From positions 3,038,001 through 3,102,000 of the forward strand of contig NZ_CP081864.1 in the NCBI RefSeq assembly GCF_019797845.1: 64,000 nucleotides of DNA, in the 5' to 3' direction. Within the stretch, counting starts at the first letter, position 1. Each line of letters opens with the position of its first letter. This DNA comes from Symbiopectobacterium purcellii. GTDB lineage: Bacteria; Pseudomonadota; Gammaproteobacteria; Enterobacterales; Enterobacteriaceae. Under the pieces are notes generated by a model. That model ran no database searches. It was not told the DNA's origin and worked only from the letters and a program-made list of their open reading frames with translations. Positions 1 through 9,094 of this stretch are shown here, in pieces. Made by a program: the position numbers and the translations under genes.

Positions 1-97
1 TATCCCCAACATAGACCCGCGCCACTGCATGGGCCGGCTTTTTTTCGTTGCCTTGTAACTGATACAGGTGATTCACCGTTAATTGGATACTCGCCAT
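1..97 (-). CDS. Partial hypothetical gene, 5' end only
   Basis: An ATG on the minus strand (95-97) opens a frame that runs off the left edge of the window, leaving 32 codons (start MASIQLTV, end VARVYVGD). It overlaps the stop of the upstream oxidoreductase gene by one base (TGATG), so the two are probably translationally coupled. No domain is recognisable in so short a piece. The call rests on the open frame and the coupling only. Confidence 0.5.
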   Translation of the reverse strand, partial: MASIQLTVNHLYQLQGNEKKPAHAVARVYVGD

Positions 98-1182
98 CAC
101 GCACCTTCCTGAGGACTGGCGTTATCGTCATCCAAAGTGGGGTAATCCGTGTAACCCGTTCGATCGCTGGTATAGATAGTCTGTGCGTTCAAGGCGTTGA
201 GCGGCGCCCCCACGCGCAAGCGTTGCACCAGATCGGGGTTAGCGATATACCAACGCCCAAACGACACAGCGTCTGCACCACCGTCATCCAGCAATGCCTG
301 CGCTGATGCCACCGTCAAACCATCATTGGCGATATAGGCGCCGGTGAAATGCTTACGCACCAGTGGGCCATAAAGCGTGCTGCCCGCAATATCTTCACGG
401 CCAAAGATAAAGGCTAAACGACGTGTATCCAGCTGTTGGGCCACATAGGTAAACAGCGCCGCCGGATCGGAATCTTTCATGGAGTGCGTATTGGACATCA
501 GGTTCAGGTGCACGCCAACGCGGCCCGCAGGCCAGACGGTGAGCACCGCATCCACCGCCTCTAACAGAAAGCGGGTCCGGTTTTCAATGCTGCCACCGTA
601 GCGGTCCGTTCTCTGATTTGAACCATCGTGCAGGAACTGATCGAGCAAATAACCATTGGCCGCATGTATTTCCACGCCATCAAAGCCGGCGCGCTTGGCA
701 TTGGCTGCCGCCTGACGGAAATCCTCGACAATAGCGGGGATCTCATTGGTTTCCAGCGCACGTGGCATTTCATAGTTCTTGTAAGGGCGAACGGTAGCGA
801 CGTGGCCTTCCGGTGCAATCGCACTGGGCGCAACCGGCAATTTCCCTTCAAGATAGACAGGGTCGGAAATGCGACCGACGTGCCACAGTTGCAGGACAAT
901 TTTTCCACCCGCGGCGTGCACACCCGCGGTGACGCGCGCCCAACCGGCAATTTGTTCATCAGACCAGATCCCCGGCGTATTCGGATAGCCTACCCCCTGC
1001 GCTGAGATAGAGGTAGCTTCGCTGATAATCAGTCCTGCGTTGGCACGCTGTACATAGTATTCCAGCATCAGCGGCCCAGGCGTTCTTTCGTTAAAGGCTT
1101 TCATGCGCGTCAACGGCGCCATCACAATGCGGTTAGGCAGCGTCAGTTCGCCGATAGTGACAGGTTCGAATAGATTCGGCAT
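97..1182 (-). CDS. nemA: Old yellow enzyme family FMN oxidoreductase (NemA-like)
   Basis: This 361-residue protein has the length and sequence of the NADH:flavin oxidoreductase / N-ethylmaleimide reductase family. These cytosolic TIM-barrel FMN enzymes reduce activated alkenes, quinones and nitro compounds with NAD(P)H. The N-terminus (LFEPVTIGELTLPNRIVMAPLTR) is typical. The substrate-binding His and Asn appear in EIHAANGYLLDQFL, followed by the family signature around RYGGSIENR, and the late GGADAVSFGR stretch is the FMN phosphate site. The start is ATG 1182 with an AAGGA Shine-Dalgarno 7 nt upstream. It overlaps the next minus-strand frame by one base. The gene appears intact. Assignment to NemA rather than another OYE paralogue is inference from overall similarity, because no nemR or gloA partner is visible. 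Confidence 0.85.
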   Translation of the reverse strand: MPNLFEPVTIGELTLPNRIVMAPLTRMKAFNERTPGPLMLEYYVQRANAGLIISEATSISAQGVGYPNTPGIWSDEQIAGWARVTAGVHAAGGKIVLQLWHVGRISDPVYLEGKLPVAPSAIAPEGHVATVRPYKNYEMPRALETNEIPAIVEDFRQAAANAKRAGFDGVEIHAANGYLLDQFLHDGSNQRTDRYGGSIENRTRFLLEAVDAVLTVWPAGRVGVHLNLMSNTHSMKDSDPAALFTYVAQQLDTRRLAFIFGREDIAGSTLYGPLVRKHFTGAYIANDGLTVASAQALLDDGGADAVSFGRWYIANPDLVQRLRVGAPLNALNAQTIYTSDRTGYTDYPTLDDDNASPQEGA

Positions 1183-1730
1183 AGCATTTTCCTTTCTCAG
1201 AAACCGGCTTCAAGGCTGGTTCAGGCAACCCTCATGTGTCTGGTGTTTTATCATGGCACTCACGTTCGATTCGCAACAAATAGTGCGAGACAGATCACAT
1301 TATAGGGTTAAAACGCCCCTTTGGAGCAGGTATTATCTGCAACGGGAATAACAAACATCGGGAGAGAAGATGAGTGAATAACAAAGCGTAATTTCAAATG
1401 CTTTTCCTAGGTAGATATCCTTTCTCGCGTTTTCCTGTCAACCGCGCGATTATTGGTAGCATTAATCGCCACCGCGTGCCTTTTTTTCGCTCAAAGACAC
1501 TCTCCAACAGGCTGCTTTTTAATGCTATTTATTGCATTTTCCTCCGTCCCCCTATTGATATTCAACCCCCACCAGGCGTAGATTTAGCGCCGATTCCATC
1601 ATAACGGGCATGCCCTGTTTATGACAGACGGAAAGCCCTCGCTCTGCGTCGGTTCGCAGGGGTAAATGCTTTCCAACAAGACGCACAATCGGAATCGTTG
1701 CAGGCGTATGTTTGCTGGAGATGACAATCA
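1183..1730. other. Intergenic region without a supported gene
   Basis: About 550 bases separate the oxidoreductase start from a possible tiny plus-strand gene. The only longer frame (68 codons, 1398-1604) has a composition unlike its neighbours and no ribosome binding site, so it is not called. The promoter of the oxidoreductase gene should lie near the 1183 side. No repeat, RNA gene or regulator box was recognised. Confidence 0.5.
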
Positions 1731-1802
1731 GTGAAGTATTTTTTTATGGGTATCTCATTCATGCTGATGGTGTGGGCGGGTACTTTTATGCTGATGATTT
1801 AG
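1731..1802 (+). CDS. Possible 23-residue single-pass membrane protein
   Basis: A GTG-started frame encodes a 23-residue, strongly hydrophobic peptide (starts MKYFFMGISFM, ends GTFMLMI) that could form one membrane helix. A GGAG motif sits at 1717-1720, 10 nt before the start, and a good hairpin terminator follows at 1871. Enterobacteria encode several tiny inner-membrane proteins of this size, but I cannot name a homologue. A chance hydrophobic frame is the main alternative. Confidence 0.4.
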   Translation: MKYFFMGISFMLMVWAGTFMLMI

Positions 1803-1870
1803 TGACAGGTCATCGCGAGTTCGATACCAAACAGCATAAAATAAATAAAATCGAAAAAAGAAATGAATAA

Positions 1871-1896
1871 GGGCTGAGTGAAGAATCACTCAGCCC
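1871..1896. terminator. Bidirectional hairpin terminator
   Basis: A perfect 11-bp stem (GGGCTGAGTGA / TCACTCAGCCC) with an AAGA loop lies between the possible small plus-strand gene and the end of outO on the minus strand. Short T-rich stretches on both sides suggest it can close both transcription units. Confidence 0.75.
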
Positions 1897-1923
1897 ATTT
1901 TGTTGGCATCGTTTATAAAAAAG

Positions 1924-2769
1924 TCAGAAAGAGAAACCGGGCACAAAAAGCAGAATGCCGCCACTTATCGCCAGCCAGGGACCAAACGCCAGCGGCTGAT
2001 CGAAATCCCCCCCGCGCCGCCATCGCCACAGACAAGTCATGACCAAACCGCCTAATGCCGCTAACAGCACCAGTTGCGGTAGCGCTTGCCATCCGAGCCA
2101 GGCACCGAGCGCCGCCAGCAGTTTGAAATCACCCGCCCCCAACGCATCTTTGCCCGTCAGGGTTTTAAACAACCAGTAGACCACCCACAGGGCAAGATAT
2201 CCGGCCATGGCACCAATGACAGCACTCTCTAGTGGTACAAAGGCGTCGCTGAGATTGATAAACAATCCAAGCCATAACAGCGGCTGCGTTAATGCATCCG
2301 GTAACAGCAACGTCTCAGCATCAATCGCGGCCAGCGCAATGAGAAAGGCAAGCAGTGTCAATGCCCCCAGCAGCGAAACGCCTGGCGGCCACAGGCTGCC
2401 AGCCGCCACAAACAAGATCCCGGTTGCCGCTTCCACCAGCGGATAGCGCCAGGCGATAGGCTGATTACAGCAGCGACCGCGACCGCGCAGTACCAGCCAC
2501 CCCAGTACCGGCACGTTATCACGCAGCGCAATCGGTTGATGGCAGTGTGGGCAGTGGGAACGCGGCCACCACAGATCGTAGCGAGCCTGGGCAACCTGCA
2601 CGTCACCATCAACGTTCAAGGCGGTCTCATCGCGCCACTGCATTTCCAGCATGACAGGCAGGCGATGAATCACCACATTCAGAAAGCTACCAATGACCAG
2701 CCCCAACACCGAAAGCACACCGCACCAGAGCAGAGGATACGCTTCCGAAAACGCTACCAGTTGTTCCAC
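1924..2769 (-). CDS. outO: T2SS prepilin peptidase OutO/GspO
   Basis: Bifunctional inner-membrane aspartyl peptidase and N-methyltransferase that cleaves the type IV-like leaders of pseudopilins OutG-K. It is 281 residues with about eight membrane segments. The cytosolic zinc loop has the tetracysteine pattern CPHCHQ ... RCCNQ near residues 75-105. The two catalytic aspartates are visible in AAIDAETLLLPD and in the GxGDxK motif ALGAGDFKLL. The start is GTG (2767-2769) preceded by CGAGG. It is the last gene of the out operon, about 130 bases beyond outN. It appears intact, unlike several upstream out genes, and may also process any type IV pili. Confidence 0.93.
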   Translation of the reverse strand: MEQLVAFSEAYPLLWCGVLSVLGLVIGSFLNVVIHRLPVMLEMQWRDETALNVDGDVQVAQARYDLWWPRSHCPHCHQPIALRDNVPVLGWLVLRGRGRCCNQPIAWRYPLVEAATGILFVAAGSLWPPGVSLLGALTLLAFLIALAAIDAETLLLPDALTQPLLWLGLFINLSDAFVPLESAVIGAMAGYLALWVVYWLFKTLTGKDALGAGDFKLLAALGAWLGWQALPQLVLLAALGGLVMTCLWRWRRGGDFDQPLAFGPWLAISGGILLFVPGFSF

Positions 2770-2896
2770 GCCGTGCCTCGCATATTATCATCCTCGTAAT
2801 GGTTGGCATCGCCTTTACGCGCTATCGTTTCACAGGCGGCAAGGCGCAACAACCGGTAAAACCTTCACAAATGCAAGCTTGTGCACTCGCACGCAG

Positions 2897-3682
2897 TTAA
2901 AGCGCCAAACGCCCCTGAAAACGCAACAAACGGCCACCTTGCGTGTCAGCGTTACCTTGCGTGGACAAAATACGCCCAATCGCTTGCGGCATGGCGTCAC
3001 CGCTCGCCACCCGGCCATCAAACTGGTATTCCCCGCTGGCAGCCAAACTCCCCTTACCGGTAATTTGCACATAGGGCGATTGCTGGCGCAGCGCCATTTC
3101 CAATCGCCCCTCATGGCAATTGAGCTGCACCTGCGGCTGAGCCAGCGCAACCGTGCCAAGCGGCGTGCCTAATGCAGCATCCTGCCAGTTCAACGTTGCC
3201 GACAGCGATTGGCATCCGCGCGGATCGACAATGGCGTGTTGCAGTCGCAATTGCACGTTTCCTTGCGCGCTCACGGGTACAATCAGCGGCAATTTATTCA
3301 CCACGTAAGCGGCGGGAACCGATACCTGCCACTGAAAAAGTTGCGCCTGCTGCCAGCCCCGGATCACGCCTTTTCCGCGCGGCCCGTCGGGACTATCAAA
3401 AGCCACCGCCAGCGCGGGCATCAGACCAGAGAAGGTGACATCCCAGCTCACCGTGCCCACATCACTGCCGCGCCAGCGAACCGCATCAATCTGCCCGTGC
3501 CAGACCGTGCCGCTGACACCGTTAACCGCCAGATCCGACGGTAGCCACCGCGTCAGCAAGCGAGCGGGGGCATCCTGCACCAGGAAAAACAGATAGCCCA
3601 GCATGAACACGAGCACTCCCAGCGCTTTCACTTTGAAAGTTAGCCCAGTGTTCGAATCGGTGTTGAGAGCACTAGCTTTCAT
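2897..3682 (-). CDS. outN: T2SS protein OutN/GspN
   Basis: GspN-family component (261 residues) of the Out T2SS. It has an N-terminal membrane anchor (VLVFMLGYLFFLVQD) and a periplasmic beta-rich domain. The function of GspN is poorly defined and it is dispensable in some species. I prefer ATG 3682 over the GTG six bases upstream because GGAG at 3690-3693 is 7 nt from this ATG and only 1 nt from the GTG. The start overlaps the end of outM by 11 bases. No lesion is seen. Confidence 0.85.
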   Translation of the reverse strand: MKASALNTDSNTGLTFKVKALGVLVFMLGYLFFLVQDAPARLLTRWLPSDLAVNGVSGTVWHGQIDAVRWRGSDVGTVSWDVTFSGLMPALAVAFDSPDGPRGKGVIRGWQQAQLFQWQVSVPAAYVVNKLPLIVPVSAQGNVQLRLQHAIVDPRGCQSLSATLNWQDAALGTPLGTVALAQPQVQLNCHEGRLEMALRQQSPYVQITGKGSLAASGEYQFDGRVASGDAMPQAIGRILSTQGNADTQGGRLLRFQGRLAL

Positions 3683-4184
3683 TGGCACGCTCCATCACCA
3701 GTTTGCTGATATCCACTCTGCCGGGCGCGCCGTCCACGGCATTCACATCGAGTTGCAGCACGTTAACACCTGACTGTTCCATCTCCCCCAGCCACTGCAT
3801 CAGCAAGGTGAAATCAATGCGCTCCAGCGTCACGGCCACCTGGTTCCCTTGCGGTTGTAGCCGTGTCGCTTTCAAGCCGTAGCGGCTGCTGCTTTGCGAA
3901 ATCAACACAGGCAGGCTGACATGACGCGATTCCGCTGCCGGGGATGTCGAGGGGGCGGCGGCCTGTGCAATACGTGGAGCTTGTTGGCGCAGCCAGGAGA
4001 CCGTTTGTTGCTCTCTGACCAGCGTGCGCTGCCACTGCTCGCTGCGCTGCTGCCAGGGTTGCCACAGCAGGAAATAGCAGGCGGCCAGCACCAGCGCACT
4101 GCCTGCCAGCATCAACAGCCGACGCTCACGCGGCGTGATACTGAGCCAATAGTGGTGCCACTGCGTCATGATGGCGTTTCTCAT
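3672..4184 (-). CDS. outM: T2SS protein OutM/GspM
   Basis: A 170-residue GspM family protein: a short cytosolic N-terminus (RERR), one membrane helix (LLMLAGSALVLAACYFLLW), then a coiled region rich in Gln and Arg, and a ferredoxin-like periplasmic domain. GspM pairs with GspL in the inner-membrane platform and links it to GspC and the assembly ATPase. ATG 4184 overlaps the outL stop in an ATGA arrangement, so it is coupled to outL. The gene appears intact. Confidence 0.88.
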   Translation of the reverse strand: MRNAIMTQWHHYWLSITPRERRLLMLAGSALVLAACYFLLWQPWQQRSEQWQRTLVREQQTVSWLRQQAPRIAQAAAPSTSPAAESRHVSLPVLISQSSSRYGLKATRLQPQGNQVAVTLERIDFTLLMQWLGEMEQSGVNVLQLDVNAVDGAPGRVDISKLVMERANES

Positions 4185-5515
4185 GGTTGCCCCTTTAACG
4201 TCATCTGCGCTTCAACACGTGTGCCATTCTGGCGAATTTCACCGTGTTGAATCTGGTAATAAGCTTCAGCCTGTTGCTGGAACTGTTCCAGCTCGGGATA
4301 GGCAGGCGCGCTGTAAGCCAGGCTAATTTCCCGCCGATTGCCATCATAGGCCAGCGTGGTCAGGCGTATGTCCTGATTTTCGCCCAGCAGCACCTGTAAG
4401 CGATTCATTGATTGCAACAGACGCGTCGTATCGCGCTCCCCCCCGGCCTGCTGTAAATGCTGTTGCATCTGCACCCGGGGATTCACGACCTGCGTTTCTG
4501 CCGGAAATATCTGGCGATAAACACGCACGCTTTCTTGCTGCCAGTAGGCCGCTTGTTGATACAGTTGGTAATGCTGCCAGACAGCATCCGCCAGTAGTAA
4601 CAGCAGATAGCAGCCAGCCAGCGCCGCCACTCCGCGCCAGGCATTCCACCCGTTGCGCCATGCTCTCGCCGGTGCGAATTCCCCCTGATCCAGCCCTAAC
4701 AGGGACAACCTCGGTGTCTGCACCGCCAATTGCAACAGTGGCATGGCAGGTTGAGACGCCCAGATACCGGCGGAAGGTACCGGATAGCTGTAGCTGTCAC
4801 CGTGCAGAACGGGCATCTCTTGGTCGGGGTCATTCCCTGTAGCATCGGGTTCATCATCGGGATGGGCCTGTGGCAATGCGCCCAGCAACGCGGCATGCCA
4901 GCTCTGCTCCGCTGCCATGCCATCGCCGGTTGTGCGGCGAAACAGCCACAGATCCCGGTGGCAGAGCGCGCTGAGTCCCGTCACGGGCAAGGGCAGCGCC
5001 ATCACATCAGGCAGTATGATGTCCGGTTTGATGGCCAATGTGTCACAGAGCGCTATCCAGTGCGCCATCTTGCTCTTTGCGACGACAGCAACCGTCGCAC
5101 GATCGCCGTCCCATGCCAGTACGGCACAGTGTACGGTTTCCACATCAACGGCCAGACGCTCTTCCAGCATAAACGGCAGCGCCTGCTGTAACTGACGCCG
5201 AGCCTGCCGAGCAATGGTCAGCGAGTGAAATGTCACAGCGGTCGTCGGCACCAGCACGGTGGCAGTGTGAATGCCCGGATACCCCGCCAGCAGTTCGCGC
5301 AATTGCACTACGCTGCCCTGCCCTTGCATGACAACGCGTCCCTCGCGGCCGTGCGCGATCAGCCATTCAACATCCGACTCATCCCCTGCCAGTCGCAGAA
5401 TCAGACGCGGCTTGTCAGAAGCCCGCACGCTGTCATGCGTCTGACGTGAAGAGGCCATCGTTCTGCCGGGCAATACACGTTGAAAATTAAACGTCTTCAT
5501 ACTGTTCCTGTTCAT
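4181..5515 (-). CDS. outL: T2SS protein OutL/GspL
   Basis: A 444-residue GspL: a cytosolic actin-like domain that binds the N-terminal domain of the ATPase OutE, then a membrane helix near residue 300 (GVAALAGCYLLLLLADAVW) and a periplasmic ferredoxin-like domain that partners with OutM. ATG 5515 overlaps the outK stop (ATGA). An internal ATG 15 bases later (MKTFNF) is an alternative start. The frame is intact, although its partner OutE is broken by a deletion. Confidence 0.88.
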   Translation of the reverse strand: MNRNSMKTFNFQRVLPGRTMASSRQTHDSVRASDKPRLILRLAGDESDVEWLIAHGREGRVVMQGQGSVVQLRELLAGYPGIHTATVLVPTTAVTFHSLTIARQARRQLQQALPFMLEERLAVDVETVHCAVLAWDGDRATVAVVAKSKMAHWIALCDTLAIKPDIILPDVMALPLPVTGLSALCHRDLWLFRRTTGDGMAAEQSWHAALLGALPQAHPDDEPDATGNDPDQEMPVLHGDSYSYPVPSAGIWASQPAMPLLQLAVQTPRLSLLGLDQGEFAPARAWRNGWNAWRGVAALAGCYLLLLLADAVWQHYQLYQQAAYWQQESVRVYRQIFPAETQVVNPRVQMQQHLQQAGGERDTTRLLQSMNRLQVLLGENQDIRLTTLAYDGNRREISLAYSAPAYPELEQFQQQAEAYYQIQHGEIRQNGTRVEAQMTLKGQP

Positions 5516-6380
5516 GGATTCACCGTGCGGTAACCGCCTGAGTACCGTCGTACCACGGACACTGTTTTTCCATCCTTATGCAGCAGACTGGTTTGATAGA
5601 CATCGCTACTCTCGCCCATACGAACCCGCATGTAGGCAAAAAACCAATCACTTCTCGCCACCAACACTCGCTGTGCGCTGCTTTTATTGATATTGGGAAA
5701 TCCGTCTTGCGCTAAAAATGCAGCACCGCTTTGCCACCCCGCCACAGGGCGCTGTTGCAACAGCGTTTTGGCCTGCTCTGCGTTTAGCGTGTTAAGAAAC
5801 AGCGCGGAGAGCAGCGGTGCCTGATAGTCCCGCAAGGTATTAATATTTATCTGTAACTTTTGTGTCGGCAGTGCACAGACAAACGGCAGCAGACGCTGGT
5901 AAAGCGCAGCATCCCCCCCTTGCACCATGCGCAATTCACTGATGTCCACCATCGACTGGTTGGCCACACGGTAGGGGTCGGGCAGCGCCATATAGGTTTC
6001 ATCCTCAGCCCCGTTCGCCATCGGCTGGCTGTCTTCGTCGATCCAATCACGTACCGCCGCCACAATGGACACCGCCTGTGCCGGATCGACCCCAAGATTG
6101 ATCAGCAGCCAGCGAAATACCTGTGCGGGATACGGCGTGCTGACCGTCGTGCTGTCTTCACTGAGGGTTTGATTAAGCGCATTCAGGTTGAAGCACGCCA
6201 GCCCATCCAGCACATAGCCGAGGATCTCCCCGCCCTCAACCGGGAACTGGCGTCCGCGCTGCGCCCAGTTTTGCGACAGCGTGGTGCGATCCGGCGCGAT
6301 CAGTGCATCACGCAGGATCACTTTGCCCACAAAGGCTTCCGCGCCAAGGGCATACCATTTAGCCTGCTGGTGCCCTAAGT
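5512..6380 (-). pseudogene. outK: outK remnant lacking its 5' end
   Basis: The frame encodes most of GspK, the large minor pseudopilin capping the pseudopilus tip. It includes the alpha-helical insert domain and the C-terminal end RRYSGGYRTVNP. The family N-terminus (leader peptide, Gly-Phe/Val cleavage site and hydrophobic helix) is absent. Reading upstream in frame gives NLGHQQAKWYALGAEAF, a GspK-like sequence, and then a TGA inside the end of outI. The first roughly 50-60 codons have therefore been deleted together with all of outJ. The first in-frame ATG (6330) has no convincing ribosome binding site. Without the helix the product cannot be inserted or assembled, so I regard it as non-functional. 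Confidence 0.85.
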
Positions 6381-6739
6381 TTCACCACATAACTGCGCAG
6401 TACGGCATCGGACGCACTGCTGTTCTTATCACGACGCACTTCAACATCCAGCGCGCGAAACTGCGCATCACCGGTTTCTACGCCTTGCCAACGCCAGAAC
6501 CAGCGCTCACCACCCAGCGAACTGACACCGCTTACCCAGCGCGTTTCCGGCCAGCGTTTCTCGAGTTTTAGTTGTACCTGCTGATTTTCTGCCACCCAGC
6601 CTGCGAAGGTTTTCAGCTCCAAACGATTCAGGGTACTGACCTGGTAGATAGCCGTCTTCATCACGGCCAGCCCTGCCAACGCAAACACCGTCAACGCCAC
6701 CATCACCTCAAGCAGCGTCATACCGCGCTGCGGTTTCAT
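6359..6739 (-). CDS. outI: T2SS minor pseudopilin OutI/GspI, altered C-terminus
   Basis: GspI-type minor pseudopilin of 126 residues with leader MKPQRG, cleavage before MTLLEVMVALTVFALAGLAV, and the family motif WVAENQQVQLKLEKRWP. The start (6739) overlaps the outH stop as ATGA. The last few residues (LRAPAG) and the stop codon come from outK sequence read in another frame, because a deletion joined outI directly to the middle of outK. In normal out operons outJ follows here; it is missing. OutI forms the tip complex with J and K, so even a stable OutI would lack its partners. Confidence 0.85.
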   Translation of the reverse strand: MKPQRGMTLLEVMVALTVFALAGLAVMKTAIYQVSTLNRLELKTFAGWVAENQQVQLKLEKRWPETRWVSGVSSLGGERWFWRWQGVETGDAQFRALDVEVRRDKNSSASDAVLRSYVVKLRAPAG

Positions 6740-7335
6740 AACCGCGCCCCCTGGATAGTCGTGCGCTTTTCTTGAACATCCTGCGAGGTCATGATGTTGC
6801 CGACAGCGTCCACCTGCACCCAAGCGTTCTGCGTTTTCGGCTCGGCGTTGAACACCAGACGGAACGGCGTAACTTCTCCACCGGGCAGAATCAGGATGTC
6901 AGGCTCATCGTCACGCCCGTTCGAGACCTCTTCATGGGCGTTGCGTTTCAGCGTTTTTTTACTTTTGATATCTTGCAGTTCAAGACGCAAGCGTGCGGGT
7001 AACGTCGCAGAGGGCGTAATGCTTTGTGGTCGCCAGGGCTGCCAGTGATAGCCCAGAAACTGATCGCTGTGCGAGCGTGACGTTTCACCACCGTCATTCG
7101 GTAACAGCTCGATAAACTGCCACCGGTTCTGATAAATACGCACACCAAGCACATGCTCGTTCAGTTGGCTCTCTTCCACGGCAAAATCGAGCTGCGCGCG
7201 AAAATAGGCCATCTGCCAGGCACTGTCACTCTGCCAGTCGGAAGGAAAGGCCATCATCACCAGGCTGGCAGCAATCCCTGCCAGCAGAGCAACCAACATC
7301 ATCTCCAGTAGTGTGAACCCGCGTTGCTGTTCCAT
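6736..7335 (-). CDS. outH: T2SS minor pseudopilin OutH/GspH
   Basis: A 199-residue minor pseudopilin with leader MEQQRG and the methylated-helix sequence FTLLEMMLVALLAGIAAS. The C-terminal globular beta domain includes ILILPGGEVTPFRLVF, typical of GspH. It lies 25 bases after outG and overlaps outI by 4 bases. The gene appears intact. Confidence 0.9.
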   Translation of the reverse strand: MEQQRGFTLLEMMLVALLAGIAASLVMMAFPSDWQSDSAWQMAYFRAQLDFAVEESQLNEHVLGVRIYQNRWQFIELLPNDGGETSRSHSDQFLGYHWQPWRPQSITPSATLPARLRLELQDIKSKKTLKRNAHEEVSNGRDDEPDILILPGGEVTPFRLVFNAEPKTQNAWVQVDAVGNIMTSQDVQEKRTTIQGARL

Positions 7336-7360
7336 CCTGCCCTACCTTGCGTGACTCACG

Positions 7361-7825
7361 CTATTTGCCACAGATGTTCCAGTTGCCGATATCATCCTCG
7401 GTGCCCGGCATACCATCCGGCCCAAGAGAGAAAATATCCAGTTTGCCGTGCTTACCCGGATTCTGGAGTTGATAATCTGCGCCCCAGGGGTCTTGCGGCA
7501 AACGCCGGATATAACCGTCCGGCTGGTAATTTTTCGGCTCAGGTTGGATCACCGGTTTTTTTACCAATGCGGCCAGCCCCTGCTCCGTCGACGGGTAACG
7601 CTGGTTATCCAGACGATACATATCCAATGCGCTTTCGAGCGCCACAATGTCACTGACCGCCTTCTGACGATCGGCTTTGTCTTTATTCCCCATCAGACTG
7701 GGGACCACCATGCTCGCCAGCACCCCGAGGATCACAATCACCACCATGATCTCCAGCAGCGTAAACCCCTGCTGAGAAGGACGACGCCGCCTTAACTGAC
7801 GATGGAGAGGGTTATGTTGTTGCAT
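7361..7825 (-). CDS. outG: T2SS major pseudopilin OutG/GspG
   Basis: Major pseudopilin (154 residues) that polymerises into the periplasmic pseudopilus. It has a basic leader (RQLRRRRPSQQG) cleaved before FTLLEIMVVIVILGVLAS, the YRLDNQRYPSTEQGL signature, and the C-terminal calcium-binding loop around LGPDGMPGTEDDIGNW. The frame is complete and the length is normal for the family. Confidence 0.95.
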   Translation of the reverse strand: MQQHNPLHRQLRRRRPSQQGFTLLEIMVVIVILGVLASMVVPSLMGNKDKADRQKAVSDIVALESALDMYRLDNQRYPSTEQGLAALVKKPVIQPEPKNYQPDGYIRRLPQDPWGADYQLQNPGKHGKLDIFSLGPDGMPGTEDDIGNWNICGK

Positions 7826-7866
7826 ATTGTCTTCCTTATTCCTTGCCCCCTTGAACGGGGATTACG

Positions 7867-9093
7867 TTACATGCTCATCATGGTATTCAGTTGCAGCAGC
7901 GGCTGAAGAATGGCCAGCACGATAAACAGCACCACGGCCGCCATCGTCACCACCAACAACGGTTCGAACAGCCCGAGCGCCATGGACATCTGCGCGTTGA
8001 ACTCCCTGTCCTGATTATCTGCCGCCCGTTCCAGCATGCTGTCCAACTCACCGCTGCGTTCACCACTGGCGATCATGTGGCGCATCATCGGCGGAAACAG
8101 TGCCGTTTGTTCCAGCGCTTTGTGCAGGCTGACGCCCTCGCGCACCGCCTCCGTCGCTTGCGACAGACGATGGCGCGCATAATCATTGCTCATCACATCG
8201 CCACTGATGCGCATCGCCTGCAACAGCGGCACCGCACTGGCGTTAAGGATGCTGAGCGTGCGCGCATAGCGCGCGGTATTAAGGCCACGTAAAATACGCC
8301 CGATCACCGGCACGCCGAGCTGGCGGCGGTGATACGCCAGGCGACGCGTTTCCTGCTTGAGCAGCGCACGGGCGACAAAGGCTCCGACCACCAGCGCAAT
8401 AACAATCCACGGCCCGGCGCTGCGCACCATATCGCTCAGCCCCATCAGCACACGGGTTGACAGCGGCAGTACCTGCTTCATGTGGATAAACTGTTCGACC
8501 ACCTTCGGCACCACGACGGACAGCAAAATACTGACCACGGCAATGGCCACCACCGTTAATACGCACGGGTAAATCAACGCCTACTGAATGCGGCTGCGCA
8601 TCTGCTGGCGCTGTTCGGTGTAATCAGCCAGTCGGTTCAACACCGTATCCAGATGGCCCGAGGTTTCGCCTGCGGCGACCATGGCACAGTAGAGACGGCT
8701 AAAGCAGCCGGGAAACGCTTTCATCGCTTCCGCCAGCGAATGCCCTTCCATCACCTTGCTACGCACACCGCTCATCAGGTTGCTCAAGGCCGGCTTTTCG
8801 CTCTGACGCGCCACTGCATCCAGCGCCTCTTCCAGCGGTAGCGCAGCTGCCACCAACGTAGCTAACTGGCGCGTCAACAGCGCCAGATCCGCTGCGCTGA
8901 TGTGCGTCGTACGACGTAGTGAAAAACGCGGTGTAGCAGATGCCTCCCCGCTGCCTTGCCCTTCGCTCAACGCCAATGGCGTCAGGCCCCGCTCGCGCAG
9001 TAGCTGTCGTGCATGGCGAGCCGAATCTGCCTCCTGATTGCCGCGACAGCGTTTTCCGTGCTCGTCCAATGCCTGATAGTGAAACAGCGCCAT
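7867..9093 (-). pseudogene. outF: outF interrupted by an in-frame amber codon
   Basis: GspF is the polytopic platform protein of the T2SS inner membrane, about 400 residues. Here codons 1-170 end at TAG (8581-8583), directly after RSRIQ. The same frame continues as [20 protein letters not shown] through to the normal C-terminus ([13 protein letters not shown]). Related proteins read RIQQ here, so a CAG to TAG change is the likely cause. The second half holds two of the three membrane segments, so a truncated product would not work. An amber suppressor tRNA would restore it. ATG 9093 lies one base after the outE stop. Confidence 0.9.
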
Positions 9094-9094
9094 C

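Noticed and set aside
1398..1604. 68-codon plus-strand frame
   Set aside because: No start signal, a composition unlike neighbouring genes and no recognisable domain.
2693..3172. 159-codon plus-strand frame opposite outN/outO
   Set aside because: It is antisense to conserved GspN sequence and lacks a ribosome binding site.
7867..8577. Separate gene for a GspF-like protein starting MIYPCVL
   Set aside because: It is the second half of outF after the amber codon. The same frame runs through, and there is no ribosome binding site at its first ATG.
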